Positions 33,520 through 43,101 of a stretch of DNA of 54,022 bases are shown here, one piece after another. The stretch comes from Syntrophaceae bacterium (GTDB lineage Bacteria > Desulfobacterota > Syntrophia > Syntrophales > Smithellaceae), in assembly GCA_025355345.1 (NCBI GenBank), contig JANXZU010000116.1, positions 1 through 54,022 on the forward strand, given 5' to 3'. Each line of letters starts with the position of its first letter. The first letter of the stretch is position 1. Both the position numbers and the translations under genes were made by a program. The notes under the pieces were generated by a model. That model searched no databases. It had not been told where the DNA came from and was given only the letters and a program-made list of their open reading frames with translations.

Positions 33520-35775
33520 ATGATTAAAATAAATTCACAGTTCTTTAGCCGCAGCCGCTTGATGATCGCGGCGATTGCCGCCATATTTGCAGTTGCGGCG
33601 ATTGTTGGAATAAAGACATGGTTCGATATCAGTCCGGTTACCGAATCGCTGACTCTTGATCCCGCTGATATTCGCAAGGTTCAGATTCGCGACCGCAATG
33701 GCCAGCCTCTCTCCGTTACTTATCAAAATAACTGGAACTATCACGATTACGCTCTGCTGCATGAAATTCCAAAACTCCTGCAACAGGCCTTCATCGTGAC
33801 TGAAGACAAAAGATTCTACGAGCATGGCGGAGTTGATTGGCCTGCGCGTTTCCACGCTTTTTTTCAAAACATACTGGCCTTCCGCGGTGTGCGCGGCGCA
33901 AGCACCATTACGGAACAGGTAATCCGGATTCTCCATCCCCGTCCTCGTACCATCTGGTCCCGCTGGGTGGAAGGATTTGAGGCAGCTAACCTGGAAAAGA
34001 AATTCAGCAAGGACAAGATTCTTGAATTCTATCTCAATCAGGTTCCGTATGCGGCACAGCGGCGCGGCGTAGTACAGGCTGCGCGCTACTACTTTGACAG
34101 AGACCTGGATACATTGAGTACAGGTGAAATGCTGGCGCTGGCGGTCATTGTGCGTGCACCTGCCCGGCTCGATTTAAAGCTGGGCGCCGAAAGGGCTAAA
34201 GGACGCGTCTTGCAGATTGCTAAACGATTGCTGGAAGCCGGAATGATCTCTCATGCAGAGTTGGAATCAGTCAACCGTGACGATTTAATCTTGAATAGAC
34301 CTGCAACTCAAGCACAGGCGAGCCATTTTGTTTATTACATGTATAACCGGGGAATTTCTCCGCATCATTTTCGTGGTGGCAAACTTCTCACCACTATCGA
34401 TTCCTCTTTGCAGTCAAAGGTTCAATCCATCATTGACAATAGACTCAAAGATCTTCAGCCGCGGCGCGTGACGAATGGGGCAGTGCTCGTAGTTGACCAT
34501 GAAAGAGGTGAAGTGCTGGCATGGGTAAATTCCGGCGATTTTTCTCCGGACATACCGGGCAGCCAGATTGATGCCATAATAACCCCACGCCAGCCCGGAT
34601 CAGCATTGAAACCTTTTCTCTACGGCCTTGCACTGGAGACAGGATGGACTGCCGCCACCCTGATTGATGATTCACCATTGGTCGGGCAGGTCGGCCAGGG
34701 CCAGCATTTTTTCCACAATTACAGCCATCAGAATTACGGGTTGCTCCGGTTGAGGGATTGTTTGGGCAATTCGCTTAATATCCCGGCTGTGAAAACAATT
34801 CAATTTGTCGGTTATAAAAAATTTTTGCAACGACTCCATTTGTTGGGGTTTAACAGCCTGAAGCAGGATGCCGGGTTTTACGGTGATGGACTAGCTTTAG
34901 GTAATGGCGAAGTAACGCTCTTTGAGCTTGTTCAAGCCTACACTGCGCTGGCAAGGCGAGGAGCGTTTCGCCCCCTGTCTCTTGTCATGGATGATGAGTC
35001 AGCACCTGAACGGAAAGCTTACACTCAGGAGGTTGCCTCCGTCATTACCGATATTCTTTCGGACCCTAAGGCTAGGGCCCTGGAATTCGGCAATGACAAT
35101 CTTTTAGGGTTCCCGATGCATACAGCGGTTAAAACGGGTACATCTACCGATTATTGTGATGCCTGGGCAATCGGTTTTTCTCATCGCTATGTTGTAGGTG
35201 TATGGATGGGAAATCTCGACCGCCGCCCGATGCAGGGTATCACCGGGTCTATTGGCCCGGCGCTGGCATTACGGTCTGTTTTTGCGGAACTTAATCGCGA
35301 TGAGGAAGGCAGTGCACTTTACCTTAGCCCACATCTTGCATCTGTAGAAATATGTCAATTAACCGGCAAACTCGCCACAGCAGATTGCCCTTCATTGCAT
35401 GAATGGTTTATATCCGGCCACTTACCTGCTGACAAATGCGCGATGCATAGCGGGCAAACAGGAAAGGATTTAATGACAGCTGCGGAGATTCGGAATGCAG
35501 TGCGCCTGGAACAACCGACACCGGGATTGATGCTGGCAATGGACCCAAGGATACCGGACGATGTTGAAGCTTTTCCTTTGCAATTGCCACGGCGTCTGCC
35601 GGTAGAAAAAATTCAGTGGATTGTTGATGGAATAATTGTCGGCACAACAACAGAAAATATCCATCGCTTCCTCTGGCCACTCGTGCGCGGACAGCATATA
35701 GCTCAGGCAAGAGTATGGATTCCCGGAAAAACCGAGCCCATGGAAACACCACCAGTAGATTTTATCGTAAAATAA
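33520..35775 (+). CDS. pbpC: Penicillin-binding protein 1C
   Basis: This bifunctional peptidoglycan synthase of about 751 residues has a membrane anchor (SRLMIAAIAAIFAVAAIVGI). A GT51 domain follows (VTEDKRFYEHGGVDW, GASTITEQVIR, KILEFYLNQVPYAAQRRGV). The transpeptidase domain has the serine motif GSALKP, then SLN and AVKTGTSTDYCDAWAIGFS. The C-terminal BiPBP_C-type domain is shown by LPRRLPVEKIQWIVDG. The order alpha-2-macroglobulin then pbpC is a conserved pair. ATG 33520 is chosen because it places the anchor correctly. GTG 33472 is also in frame and would add 16 residues, but it lies in repeat sequence. Neither start has a strong ribosome-binding site. Confidence 0.92.
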   Translation: MIKINSQFFSRSRLMIAAIAAIFAVAAIVGIKTWFDISPVTESLTLDPADIRKVQIRDRNGQPLSVTYQNNWNYHDYALLHEIPKLLQQAFIVTEDKRFYEHGGVDWPARFHAFFQNILAFRGVRGASTITEQVIRILHPRPRTIWSRWVEGFEAANLEKKFSKDKILEFYLNQVPYAAQRRGVVQAARYYFDRDLDTLSTGEMLALAVIVRAPARLDLKLGAERAKGRVLQIAKRLLEAGMISHAELESVNRDDLILNRPATQAQASHFVYYMYNRGISPHHFRGGKLLTTIDSSLQSKVQSIIDNRLKDLQPRRVTNGAVLVVDHERGEVLAWVNSGDFSPDIPGSQIDAIITPRQPGSALKPFLYGLALETGWTAATLIDDSPLVGQVGQGQHFFHNYSHQNYGLLRLRDCLGNSLNIPAVKTIQFVGYKKFLQRLHLLGFNSLKQDAGFYGDGLALGNGEVTLFELVQAYTALARRGAFRPLSLVMDDESAPERKAYTQEVASVITDILSDPKARALEFGNDNLLGFPMHTAVKTGTSTDYCDAWAIGFSHRYVVGVWMGNLDRRPMQGITGSIGPALALRSVFAELNRDEEGSALYLSPHLASVEICQLTGKLATADCPSLHEWFISGHLPADKCAMHSGQTGKDLMTAAEIRNAVRLEQPTPGLMLAMDPRIPDDVEAFPLQLPRRLPVEKIQWIVDGIIVGTTTENIHRFLWPLVRGQHIAQARVWIPGKTEPMETPPVDFIVK

Positions 35776-35781
35776 AATATC

Positions 35782-36201
35782 CTATTTGGCTGCTGATGGA
35801 GTTGGCGCCACAGGCGTTCCTGCAGGATTTGGAGCGGGTACCTGACCGGAAGGCGCAGGGGTGATTGAATCGACAAACATCACGGCTTCAAAATCGCGGT
35901 TCAAGAGATTATTGTGGTAATTGGTAAGGTGGGTACCTTCCGGTACAATAACCATCATGCCGACACTTGCCTTAAATTCCGGTGCGGCAACCCAGATTTT
36001 TTCTTTTCCCGTGTCAACAAAAACAAATGTATAGCCATCGCCATCATTCATGGTTTCAAGTACTTTCGCTAATGTCCCCTGCACTAATTGCTGCGTTTCC
36101 GGCTGCGCGGTCGCTGTAACATTTTTTTGAGGGTCTTTTTCGCAGCCGGTAATCGTGAGCACAAAAATCATTGAGATGATGAATATAGAAGTTATTTTCA
36201 T
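35782..36201 (-). CDS. Small lipoprotein with an NrfJ-like OB-fold domain
   Basis: This 139-residue protein has a lipoprotein signal (lipobox LTITGC) and a short linker. A compact domain follows (QGTLAKVLETMNDGDGYTFV, then KIWVAAPEF, VGMMVIVPEGTHLTNYHN and RDFEAVMFVDSI). This pattern resembles NrfJ-like and other small periplasmic OB-fold proteins. The tail is proline-rich (VPAPNPAGTPVAPTP). ATG 36201 is chosen because GGAGG lies 5 nt upstream. It converges with pbpC. The partner is unknown; no nitrite-reductase genes are nearby. Confidence 0.7.
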   Translation of the reverse strand: MKITSIFIISMIFVLTITGCEKDPQKNVTATAQPETQQLVQGTLAKVLETMNDGDGYTFVFVDTGKEKIWVAAPEFKASVGMMVIVPEGTHLTNYHNNLLNRDFEAVMFVDSITPAPSGQVPAPNPAGTPVAPTPSAAK

Positions 36202-36406
36202 TATTGCCTCCATTATTGAAAAAGATATTTTAAAAACTCGGACATATCTATCATGCCTTTATTGCATCATCAACAAATTTAGCTCCAGAACAATCGAGAT
36301 TTTAAACCTTCTCATGTAGAACAACAAATAAAGGTCCGCATTTATTATTATGCTTCAAAAACTCCTTGACAAAAAGTCTCTGGTGAATAACATTCCCCAA
36401 TCATGA

Positions 36407-36481
36407 GCGGGCGTAATTCAGTGGTAGAATGTCAGCTTCCCAAGCTGGACGTCGCCGGTTCGAGCCCGGTCGCCCGCTCCA
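36407..36481 (+). tRNA. tRNA-Gly (anticodon CCC)
   Basis: The 75-nt cloverleaf has acceptor arms GCGGGCG (36407-36413) and CGCCCGC (36471-36477), followed by discriminator T and an encoded CCA. The anticodon stem TCAGC/GCTGG carries the loop TTCCCAA, giving anticodon CCC. The T-loop is GGTTCGAGCC. It lies upstream of the repeat hairpins and of the rimP operon. Confidence 0.95.
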
Positions 36482-36492
36482 TTAGTGAAACT

Positions 36493-36642
36493 CCAATCTG
36501 ACCAGCGTAGCGCAGTCAGATTGGTTAGTTGAACTATCCAGCGAGTGTAACGAAGCTGGATAATGAATACCATATTCATAAACGAAGTGAAATGAAGTTT
36601 GTTAGTCGAATTATCCCCGAAGCGAAGCGTGGGGGGGGGATA
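36493..36642 (+). repeat. Array of four hairpins with a common 12-nt loop
   Basis: Four hairpins follow each other. 36493-36524 has a perfect 10-bp stem and loop CAGCGTAGCGCA. 36535-36562 has a perfect 8-bp stem and loop GAGTGTAACGAA. 36575-36596 has a 5-bp stem and loop AAACGAAGTGAA. 36613-36642 has a CCCC/GGGG stem around GAAGCGAAGCGT and ends in nine G. The linkers TTAGTTGAACTATCC (36525-36539) and TTAGTCGAATTATCC (36602-36616) separate units. The stems share no sequence; all loops fit N(ARYGN)2N. A related fragment with TGGTCGAACCATCC lies at 36890-36903. Confidence 0.8.
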
Positions 36643-36800
36643 TCTTGCTCAGCGGAAGCTACAATATTTCCAGAAATACTTCTGGATATTGTACCTGTGA
36701 TTTAACTACTTAGCAGGTTTCAGGTTGCAGAAATAATACTTGCATTGACTGTTTTGATGTGGTAGCTTTCCTACTAACCATTACTGATTGTTTATTGCTG

Positions 36801-36825
36801 AGTGGGCGTTTGCCCACTTTTTTAT
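36801..36825 (+). terminator. Rho-independent terminator upstream of rimP
   Basis: AGTGGGC (36801-36807) pairs with GCCCACT (36812-36818) around a 4-nt loop and is followed by TTTTTTA. It would end transcripts from tRNA-Gly and the hairpin array before rimP. Confidence 0.85.
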
Positions 36826-36983
36826 TGGTGAAACGGAAATTCCGAAAGTGAAATCCGGCGAATGCTGGGCGAAGCGAATTTAAATTGGGTGGTCGAACCA
36901 TCCTGCGTAACTAGGAGTATAAAGAGTTCGCTTGATGCTTTCAAGGCTTGCTATGAGCTCATCCGCTTGATTTTGTGGACAGT

Positions 36984-37454
36984 ATGTTTGATGATGTAAA
37001 AGAAAAAATATGGCAACTGGCTGAGCCTGTCGCTACATCTGAAGGGATGGAGCTAATTCATGTCGAATGCCTTAAGATGCATACAAGTTGGGTTGTCAGG
37101 CTTTTTTTGGATAAGGACGGGGGTGTAACAATTGATGACTGCTCCTCCATCAGCAATCAACTGGGCGATCTTCTTGATATTCAGGACATGATTAAAGGTG
37201 CTTACACCCTGGAAGTTTCATCACCGGGATTTGATCGCCCGATATCGCGCGATCAGGATTATATAAAGTATCAGGGATTTAAGGTTAATATTAAAACAGG
37301 GATAAAAATTGAGGGAATAAAAAATTTTCGCGGCACTCTTTTAAATTACATCGAAGAGGCCGGCCAGAAGTTTATTGTCATAGATGTTTCCGGTAAAACA
37401 TATCGGATTCCTAAAAGTGAAATAGTAAAAACTAATCTGGTGAATGCCGGATAA
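36984..37454 (+). CDS. rimP: Ribosome maturation factor RimP
   Basis: RimP is needed for 30S subunit assembly. The 156-residue protein has the typical LAEPVATSEGMELIHVEC start, then WVVRLFLDKDGGVTIDDCSSIS and YTLEVSSPGFDRPISRDQDY, all family hallmarks. ATG 36984 is chosen; GTG 36975 is in frame but gives no better start. It heads the rimP-nusA-infB cluster, separated from nusA by a 168-bp gap occupied by a mobile repeat. Confidence 0.93.
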   Translation: MFDDVKEKIWQLAEPVATSEGMELIHVECLKMHTSWVVRLFLDKDGGVTIDDCSSISNQLGDLLDIQDMIKGAYTLEVSSPGFDRPISRDQDYIKYQGFKVNIKTGIKIEGIKNFRGTLLNYIEEAGQKFIVIDVSGKTYRIPKSEIVKTNLVNAG

Positions 37455-37455
37455 A

Positions 37456-37561
37456 TTAATACCAAGTTGCTTTAAAAAATAAAAATATGAATTTTTGAAA
37501 GCTTACTTGGCATTATGCCCGGTAAAGCAACCTTTTAGTGCTTGATAGTTATTTGGTATAA
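37456..37561 (-). repeat. MITE-like element, copy 1
   Basis: About 105 bp begins TTAATACCAAGTTGC and ends in the imperfect inverse TAGTTATTTGGTATA. Its reverse complement aligns along its length with the element at 44388-44492, including GGCATAATGCC, TTAAGCTTTCAAAAA-like and AGGTTG blocks. It lies between rimP and nusA and encodes nothing. Confidence 0.75.
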
Positions 37562-37622
37562 ATATTATTTTTGAGGCTGAAATTCTCTAGCATCTCAGCT
37601 ATGAAAAGGGAGGAATTTGTAA

Positions 37623-38885
37623 ATGTTGCCAGAACTCAAACGTCTGATCGAACAGATGGGTAAGGACAGAGGTATAGGTAAGGAAATTATTACCGAAGCC
37701 CTGGAAGCGGCAATGCTTACGGCGGCTCGCAAAATATTGGGGCAGAACGTAGACATAGAGGCTCATTATAACGACGAAACCGGAGAAATTGAAGTTTTCC
37801 AGTTCAAAACTGTAGTCGATAAAGTGCTGGAACCTGAAACGCAGATATCAAAAGAAGAAGCCAGAAAGACTCTTGATGAAAGTGCGGAGCCCGGTGACAG
37901 TTTGGGAATAAAGAGAGAAACAGCCACCTTTGGTCGTATCGCAGTGCAAATGGCCAAGCAAATTATTATTCAAAGAGTCAAAGACGCTGAACGGGATAAT
38001 ATTTACGATGAATACAAAGACAGAAAAGGTGAATTGGTGAATGGTTTTGTCCAAAGATTTGAAGGCGGCAGTATCATTGTCAATTTAGGACGCGCGGAAG
38101 GAGTTGTGCCGCCTGCGGAGCAAATACACCGCGAAACATATAAACGTGGCGAACGAATCCGTTCTTATATTTACGATGTGAAAAAGAATTCGAAAGGAGC
38201 GCAGATAATCCTGTCACGCACTCATCCTTCATTTTTAAAGGCGCTTTTTCAGATAGAGGTTCCGGAGATTTCCGAAGGTCTGATTGACATTGTCAGTGTG
38301 GCCAGAGAGCCGGGCAAGCGTGGCAAGATTGCCGTCAGGGCCAAGGATAAAGATGTTGATCCGGTGGGTGCCTGTGTTGGTATGAGAGGGTCAAGAGTGC
38401 AAAGCGTAGTGCAGGAATTGCGCGGAGAAAAAATTGATATTATTCCTTACACGGAAGATGCGGCAAAATATGTTTCGAGCGCCTTATCGCCGGCCAAGGT
38501 TAATCGTGTTTTTGTTGATGATGAAAATCGAACGATGACGGTAATTGTGCCTGATGATCAGCTTTCTTTGGCGATCGGCAAGAACGGTCAAAATGTCCGG
38601 CTGGCGGTTAAGTTGACTGGGTGGAAAATTGATGTAAAGAACGAAACGATGGCTGCCGCCAAAGATGAAGAAGGACACGAATCGCTGACGAAAATTGTCG
38701 GCATCGGTCCTGCCATGGCCGAGAAACTTTTCAACAGTGGCATTAAGAGTATTGCCATGCTGGCGACAATTGAACCGGAAGCTTTATTTTCTATTCCGGG
38801 TGTTGGTGAAAAGACGGCTCATGAATGGGCTGAACAAGCCGTGAGGATTTTGGATGAGCAAACAAGTGCTAATAAAAAAGCTTAA
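37623..38885 (+). CDS. nusA: Transcription termination/antitermination factor NusA
   Basis: This 420-residue protein has the RNA-polymerase-binding N-terminal domain and an S1 domain (KGELVNGFVQRFEGGSIIVNLG). Two KH domains follow (VGACVGMRGSRVQSVVQEL and LAIGKNGQNVRLAVKLTGW). A C-terminal helix-hairpin-helix region (KIVGIGPAMAEKLFNSG, IPGVGEKTAHEW) completes it. GGGAGG precedes ATG 37623. It lies in the standard order before infB. Confidence 0.96.
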   Translation: MLPELKRLIEQMGKDRGIGKEIITEALEAAMLTAARKILGQNVDIEAHYNDETGEIEVFQFKTVVDKVLEPETQISKEEARKTLDESAEPGDSLGIKRETATFGRIAVQMAKQIIIQRVKDAERDNIYDEYKDRKGELVNGFVQRFEGGSIIVNLGRAEGVVPPAEQIHRETYKRGERIRSYIYDVKKNSKGAQIILSRTHPSFLKALFQIEVPEISEGLIDIVSVAREPGKRGKIAVRAKDKDVDPVGACVGMRGSRVQSVVQELRGEKIDIIPYTEDAAKYVSSALSPAKVNRVFVDDENRTMTVIVPDDQLSLAIGKNGQNVRLAVKLTGWKIDVKNETMAAAKDEEGHESLTKIVGIGPAMAEKLFNSGIKSIAMLATIEPEALFSIPGVGEKTAHEWAEQAVRILDEQTSANKKA

Positions 38886-38925
38886 CAGTTTAAGTACAGA
38901 GAAATTTAATTAGGGAGTTTCGGGA

Positions 38926-41457
38926 ATGGCTAAAAAGCGAGTTCACGAGTTGGCCAAGGAACTTGGTCTGGAAAACAAAGATTTGATTGCTCATCTGGAA
39001 AAAATTGGCATTACGGTCAAATCACATTCCAGCTCTTTGGAAGATAGCGATGTCGAAAGAATTAAAGGCGAATTGCTCGCCAGGGAACCGAGGCAAATTG
39101 TGGAAGAGAGAATTAAAACCACCGTTATCCGCCGTCGCGCCGTCCGCGCTCCCATGGAAGAGCCACAGGTAGAGGAAGCGAAAGCGACGAAAGTTTCAGA
39201 AGAAAAAACAGAGCATTCCGCCTCGGAAAAGAAAACAGTAACGCAGGAGAACGCATCTCCGGCGATTGTCGCAAAAGGTGACGAAAGCAAGAAAGAAATA
39301 CCTCTTCATCCGCCTGTTCATGAAGCCACAAAGGAGAAAAACAAAAAGCCGGTAATTCTTCCTGTAAAGCAGCCGGTTTTCGCCAGACATAAGATTACCA
39401 AAGCGGAACCAACAAAAGAAATTCCTGTGAGGGCACCCCTAAAACCGGGTGAAAGAATAGTCGGGCCACCGGCAGACAAAACAGTAAAAAGAGAATTTGA
39501 AAAACCAAAGAAAAAAGGTAAGGCGCCGGTCGAGGTATTTATTGAAGAGGAAAAAGAAGTACCACGTCGCAAAATACTAGAGAAAAAAATTGATAAGAAG
39601 TTAAGAAAGCAGGATGACGATAGGGACGCAAATATCGGCAGATGGCGGGACGAGAAAAAATCAGCCCCTGTCAAAATGAAGAAAACCGAAATTACTGTGC
39701 CGAAAGCAATCAAGCGGCGCATGAAGATTGGAGATGCAATTTCCGTAGGCGAGCTCGCCAAAAGAATGGGTGTCAAAGTAAGTGAGGTAATTAACAAATT
39801 AATGGCCATGGGGGTTATGGCTACAATTAATCAATCAATTGAATTTGACATTGCGTCTCTTATTGCTACCGAATTCAGTTTTCAGGTTGAACGGGCGGAA
39901 TCGGAATTTGAGGAATCGGCGCAGCAGGCCCCAGTAATCGCTGAAAATCTCAAGCCCCGTGCCCCTATAGTTACCATAATGGGACACGTTGATCATGGTA
40001 AAACTTCACTTCTAGATGCTATTCGACAGACTAATGTTATTGCCGGTGAAGCTGGTGGAATTACGCAGGCGATCGGCGCATATCATGTGCACATTAATGG
40101 CCGTGATATTGTTTTCCTTGATACCCCCGGTCACGAAGCTTTTACTGCTATGCGTGCGCGTGGAGCGCAGGTAACCGATATAGTTGTTCTGGTTGTGGCA
40201 GCCGATGACGGCGTCATGGGGCAAACCATAGAAGCCATTAATCATTCAAAAGTAGCGGGTGTTCCTATTATAGTAGCGATTAATAAAATAGATAAGCCCG
40301 GAGCCGATCCTGAAAAGATTAAACAGGCGCTAACAGAACACGGTCTCTTATCAGAGCAATGGGGTGGTGAGACAATATTTTGCGAAGTTTCAGCCAAAAA
40401 GAAAACGGGAATTGAAGAGTTGCTGGAACTGATCTTGTTGCAGGCTGATGTTATGGAACTCAAGGCCGATCCTGACTTATCGGCAAGAGGCGTTATTGTT
40501 GAAGCAAAGTTAGACCGCGGACGTGGCCCTGTGGCTACTGTATTGATTCAACAGGGTACTTTGCGTGCAGGTGACGCTTTTGTTTCTAAAACCGAATATG
40601 GCCGTGTACGGGCACTGATTAACGATCAGGGGCGGCGAGTTAAGGAAGCCGGTCCTGCAATGCCGGTGGAAGTGATTGGTTTTTCCAGTGTTCCGCAAAC
40701 TGGCGCTGAATTTTTCTGTGTGGAAGATGAAAAGAAAGCACGCAGTATTGCCGATTATTGGATAAGAAAAGCCAGGGAAAAGGAGCTTTCCGCTTCCTCC
40801 AAAATAACTTTGGAGCAATTGTATCAAAAAATAAAGGAAGGCGTAAAAGATTTCAATGTAATAATTAAAGGGGATGTTCAGGGATCAATTGAGGCAATTG
40901 CCGATGCCCTGCATAAGCTTTCTACGGAAGATATTCATCTCAAAATCATTCATAGTTCAGCGGGTGCAATTACCGAAACGGATGTTATGCTTGCTTCAGC
41001 TTCCAATGCTATCATTATCGGCTTTAATGTTCGACCGGACGCGCGCGTAGTTGAAATAGCCCAGCAGGAAGGCGTTGAAATTAAGCTCTATGACATTATT
41101 TACAATGTTATTGCCGATGTGCGGGCGGGCATGGAAGGGCTCTTGGAACCGGAATATAAGGAAGTTGTTCATGGCCGGGCAGAAGTCCGCGAACTTTACA
41201 AAGTGCCCAAAGTCGGCATAATTGCCGGTTGTCATGTTACGGATGGCAAGATAGTCCGTAGTGCCGGAATTAAATTAGTTCGTGACAGCATCGTAATCTT
41301 CGATGGCAAAATGCTTTCTTTGAGACGCTTTAAAGATGATGCCAAAGAAGTACTTACCGGTTTTGACTGCGGCATAGGCATTGAAGGTTTTAACGATATT
41401 CGTGTAGGCGATGTGATTGAGGCCTACATTACGGAGACGCTGGAACGGAAGCTGTAA
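38926..41457 (+). CDS. infB: Translation initiation factor IF-2
   Basis: IF-2 brings initiator tRNA to the ribosome with GTP. The 843-residue protein has an N-terminal IF2_N domain ([20 protein letters not shown]) and a long charged, lysine-rich linker (about 60-300). A second IF2_N-like segment ([19 protein letters not shown]) follows. The G domain has [25 protein letters not shown] and a SAKK motif, and the C-terminal tRNA-binding domain is complete. It follows nusA by 40 nt. Confidence 0.97.
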   Translation: MAKKRVHELAKELGLENKDLIAHLEKIGITVKSHSSSLEDSDVERIKGELLAREPRQIVEERIKTTVIRRRAVRAPMEEPQVEEAKATKVSEEKTEHSASEKKTVTQENASPAIVAKGDESKKEIPLHPPVHEATKEKNKKPVILPVKQPVFARHKITKAEPTKEIPVRAPLKPGERIVGPPADKTVKREFEKPKKKGKAPVEVFIEEEKEVPRRKILEKKIDKKLRKQDDDRDANIGRWRDEKKSAPVKMKKTEITVPKAIKRRMKIGDAISVGELAKRMGVKVSEVINKLMAMGVMATINQSIEFDIASLIATEFSFQVERAESEFEESAQQAPVIAENLKPRAPIVTIMGHVDHGKTSLLDAIRQTNVIAGEAGGITQAIGAYHVHINGRDIVFLDTPGHEAFTAMRARGAQVTDIVVLVVAADDGVMGQTIEAINHSKVAGVPIIVAINKIDKPGADPEKIKQALTEHGLLSEQWGGETIFCEVSAKKKTGIEELLELILLQADVMELKADPDLSARGVIVEAKLDRGRGPVATVLIQQGTLRAGDAFVSKTEYGRVRALINDQGRRVKEAGPAMPVEVIGFSSVPQTGAEFFCVEDEKKARSIADYWIRKAREKELSASSKITLEQLYQKIKEGVKDFNVIIKGDVQGSIEAIADALHKLSTEDIHLKIIHSSAGAITETDVMLASASNAIIIGFNVRPDARVVEIAQQEGVEIKLYDIIYNVIADVRAGMEGLLEPEYKEVVHGRAEVRELYKVPKVGIIAGCHVTDGKIVRSAGIKLVRDSIVIFDGKMLSLRRFKDDAKEVLTGFDCGIGIEGFNDIRVGDVIEAYITETLERKL

Positions 41458-41463
41458 ATTATT

Positions 41464-41802
41464 ATGGTTATTGGTTACGGAATAATAAATTTGAGAATTC
41501 CGGAAAGTGGTTCTTTGAAAGAAAAAAGAAGTGTTTTAAATAAGATTATTAAAAGAACGCAAAATGAATTTAATGTTTCGATAGCCCAGGTGGGCAATCT
41601 GGATAATTATAATTTTGCCCAGATTGGTTTTGCTCTTGCCGGCAATGATTCTCGTTATATCAATGGCAAGGCTGACCATCTGCTGAAATTTATCGATGAT
41701 TTACGAGTGGCCGAAATGTTAGACAGTAAAATGGAAATTATGATTGTTGCAGATTTTCTGGAAGCAAATGCTTGGGAAACAGGCAAATACGATGAACTTT
41801 AA
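41464..41802 (+). CDS. DUF503 (YlxP-like) protein
   Basis: This 112-residue protein has the DUF503 features SLKEKRSVLNKIIKRTQNEFNVSIAQVG and ALAGNDSRYIN. Members are commonly encoded between infB and rbfA, as here, and are thought to act in ribosome biogenesis. It starts 6 nt after infB and overlaps the start of rbfA by 11 nt, so translation is coupled. Confidence 0.9.
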   Translation: MVIGYGIINLRIPESGSLKEKRSVLNKIIKRTQNEFNVSIAQVGNLDNYNFAQIGFALAGNDSRYINGKADHLLKFIDDLRVAEMLDSKMEIMIVADFLEANAWETGKYDEL

Positions 41803-42151
41803 AAGAGCGGACAGAGTGGCTGAATTAATTCTGGCTGAAATGTCTGATGTTTTGCGCAGAGAAGTAAAAGATCCCCGATTGCATGAGGTGACGATCACTG
41901 CTGTGAAGGTGACAGATGATCTGCGCAATGCAAAAATATATTTTGTGGAATTAGGAAAAGATGAATGCGCGCCGGAAATCATTGATGCCTTTGGTAAAGC
42001 CAGAGGTTTTGTGCGCCGAGAACTCGGCAAAAGGCTGCAATTGCGTGTTGTGCCGGAGATTATGTTTGTTCACGATACATCATTCGGCTATGGCAACCGC
42101 ATTGAAAAGCTACTGGCAGATATAGCAAAGCAGGAAGAGAATCATGGTTAA
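41792..42151 (+). CDS. rbfA: Ribosome-binding factor A
   Basis: RbfA helps 16S rRNA 5'-end maturation. The 119-residue protein begins MNFKRADRVAELILAEMSDV and has KDPRLHEVTITAVKVTDDLRNAKIYF. It ends RVVPEIMFVHDTSFGYGNRI, which are all family landmarks. ATG 41792 is preferred over upstream starts that lie inside the DUF503 gene because it begins the conserved sequence. Its end overlaps nrnA by 8 nt. Confidence 0.94.
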   Translation: MNFKRADRVAELILAEMSDVLRREVKDPRLHEVTITAVKVTDDLRNAKIYFVELGKDECAPEIIDAFGKARGFVRRELGKRLQLRVVPEIMFVHDTSFGYGNRIEKLLADIAKQEENHG

Positions 42152-43097
42152 TCAAATTATCTCGGCGATTAATAAGGGGCAAAGTTTCTTAATCACAGCT
42201 CATGTAAGATTGGATGGAGACGCGCTTGGTTCGGAACTGGCTTTCTGGCTGATGTTAAAAAATATGGGGAAAAAGGCAGTAATTTATAATCAGGATGAAA
42301 CGCCTCAGCAGTACCGGTTTTTACCGGGGTCGCAAAATATAGTCCACGAATTGGGAGATGTAGGACTTTATGATGTCGGTGTTGTTCTCGATTGCAGTAA
42401 TTTGGAACGTGTGGGGAAAGAAGCGGAACGTATTGGGAATATCAAGACTTTGATTAATATTGATCATCACGTTTCCAATGGTGGATTCTGTGAGTTATCG
42501 ATGCTCGACGGCCAAGCCAGTTCAACGGGAGAATTACTTTATCGTTTGATGTGCGAAGTGCGTTGTAATATGACAAAAGATATTTGCACAAATCTGTACG
42601 CTGCAATTATTACTGATACAGGCGGTTTTCGCTATTCCAGCACGCACAGGGATACATTGTGGGCAGCGGGTGATTTAGTGGAAAAGGGAGCACAGCCACA
42701 GTGGATTTCAGAAAACATTTATGAAAGCGATTCTCCGGCGAGATTAAAATTGCTGGCCAAAGTGCTGGAAACCATGTCTCTGGATTTGGAAAATAAGGTG
42801 GGTTCTTTGTTTGTAACCCAGGAAGCTCTGCGTCAGACAGGAGCAACTCTGGATCATAGCGAAGGTTTTATCGATATTCCTCGAACTGTTAAAGGTATTG
42901 ACATATCGGTTCTTTACACTCAACTGGAAAATAAATATTATAAGGTTAGCTTACGATCCAAGGGGCAGATCAACGTGGAGAGAGTGGCTGGGAAGTTTGG
43001 CGGCGGCGGTCATGTTAATGCGGCGGCTTGTCGAATAGCGGGCAATATTGAAGAAGTCAAATCACTTATTTTTGCAGCCATTAAGGGAATAAATTAA
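42144..43097 (+). CDS. nrnA: Bifunctional oligoribonuclease/pAp phosphatase (DHH family)
   Basis: NrnA degrades very short RNAs and can dephosphorylate pAp. The 317-residue protein has the DHH-family motifs: ITAHVRLDGDALGSELAF, VVLDCSNLERV, INIDHHVSN and AAIITDTGGFRYSSTHRDT. The DHHA1 motif GGGGHVNAAACR is near the end. It is embedded between rbfA (8-nt overlap) and truB (4-nt gap), a position common in bacteria lacking the Orn nuclease. Confidence 0.93.
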   Translation: MVNQIISAINKGQSFLITAHVRLDGDALGSELAFWLMLKNMGKKAVIYNQDETPQQYRFLPGSQNIVHELGDVGLYDVGVVLDCSNLERVGKEAERIGNIKTLINIDHHVSNGGFCELSMLDGQASSTGELLYRLMCEVRCNMTKDICTNLYAAIITDTGGFRYSSTHRDTLWAAGDLVEKGAQPQWISENIYESDSPARLKLLAKVLETMSLDLENKVGSLFVTQEALRQTGATLDHSEGFIDIPRTVKGIDISVLYTQLENKYYKVSLRSKGQINVERVAGKFGGGGHVNAAACRIAGNIEEVKSLIFAAIKGIN

Positions 43098-43101
43098 CTT
43101 T

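Noticed and set aside
36481..36560. Integrated element at the 3' end of tRNA-Gly
   Set aside because: No integrase follows and no second copy of the tRNA 3' end was found downstream in the window.
36407..36660. CRISPR array suspected from regularly spaced short repeats after tRNA-Gly
   Set aside because: The repeated parts are 12-nt hairpin loops and 15-nt linkers, not 25-40 nt direct repeats; spacers are stems and no cas gene is present.
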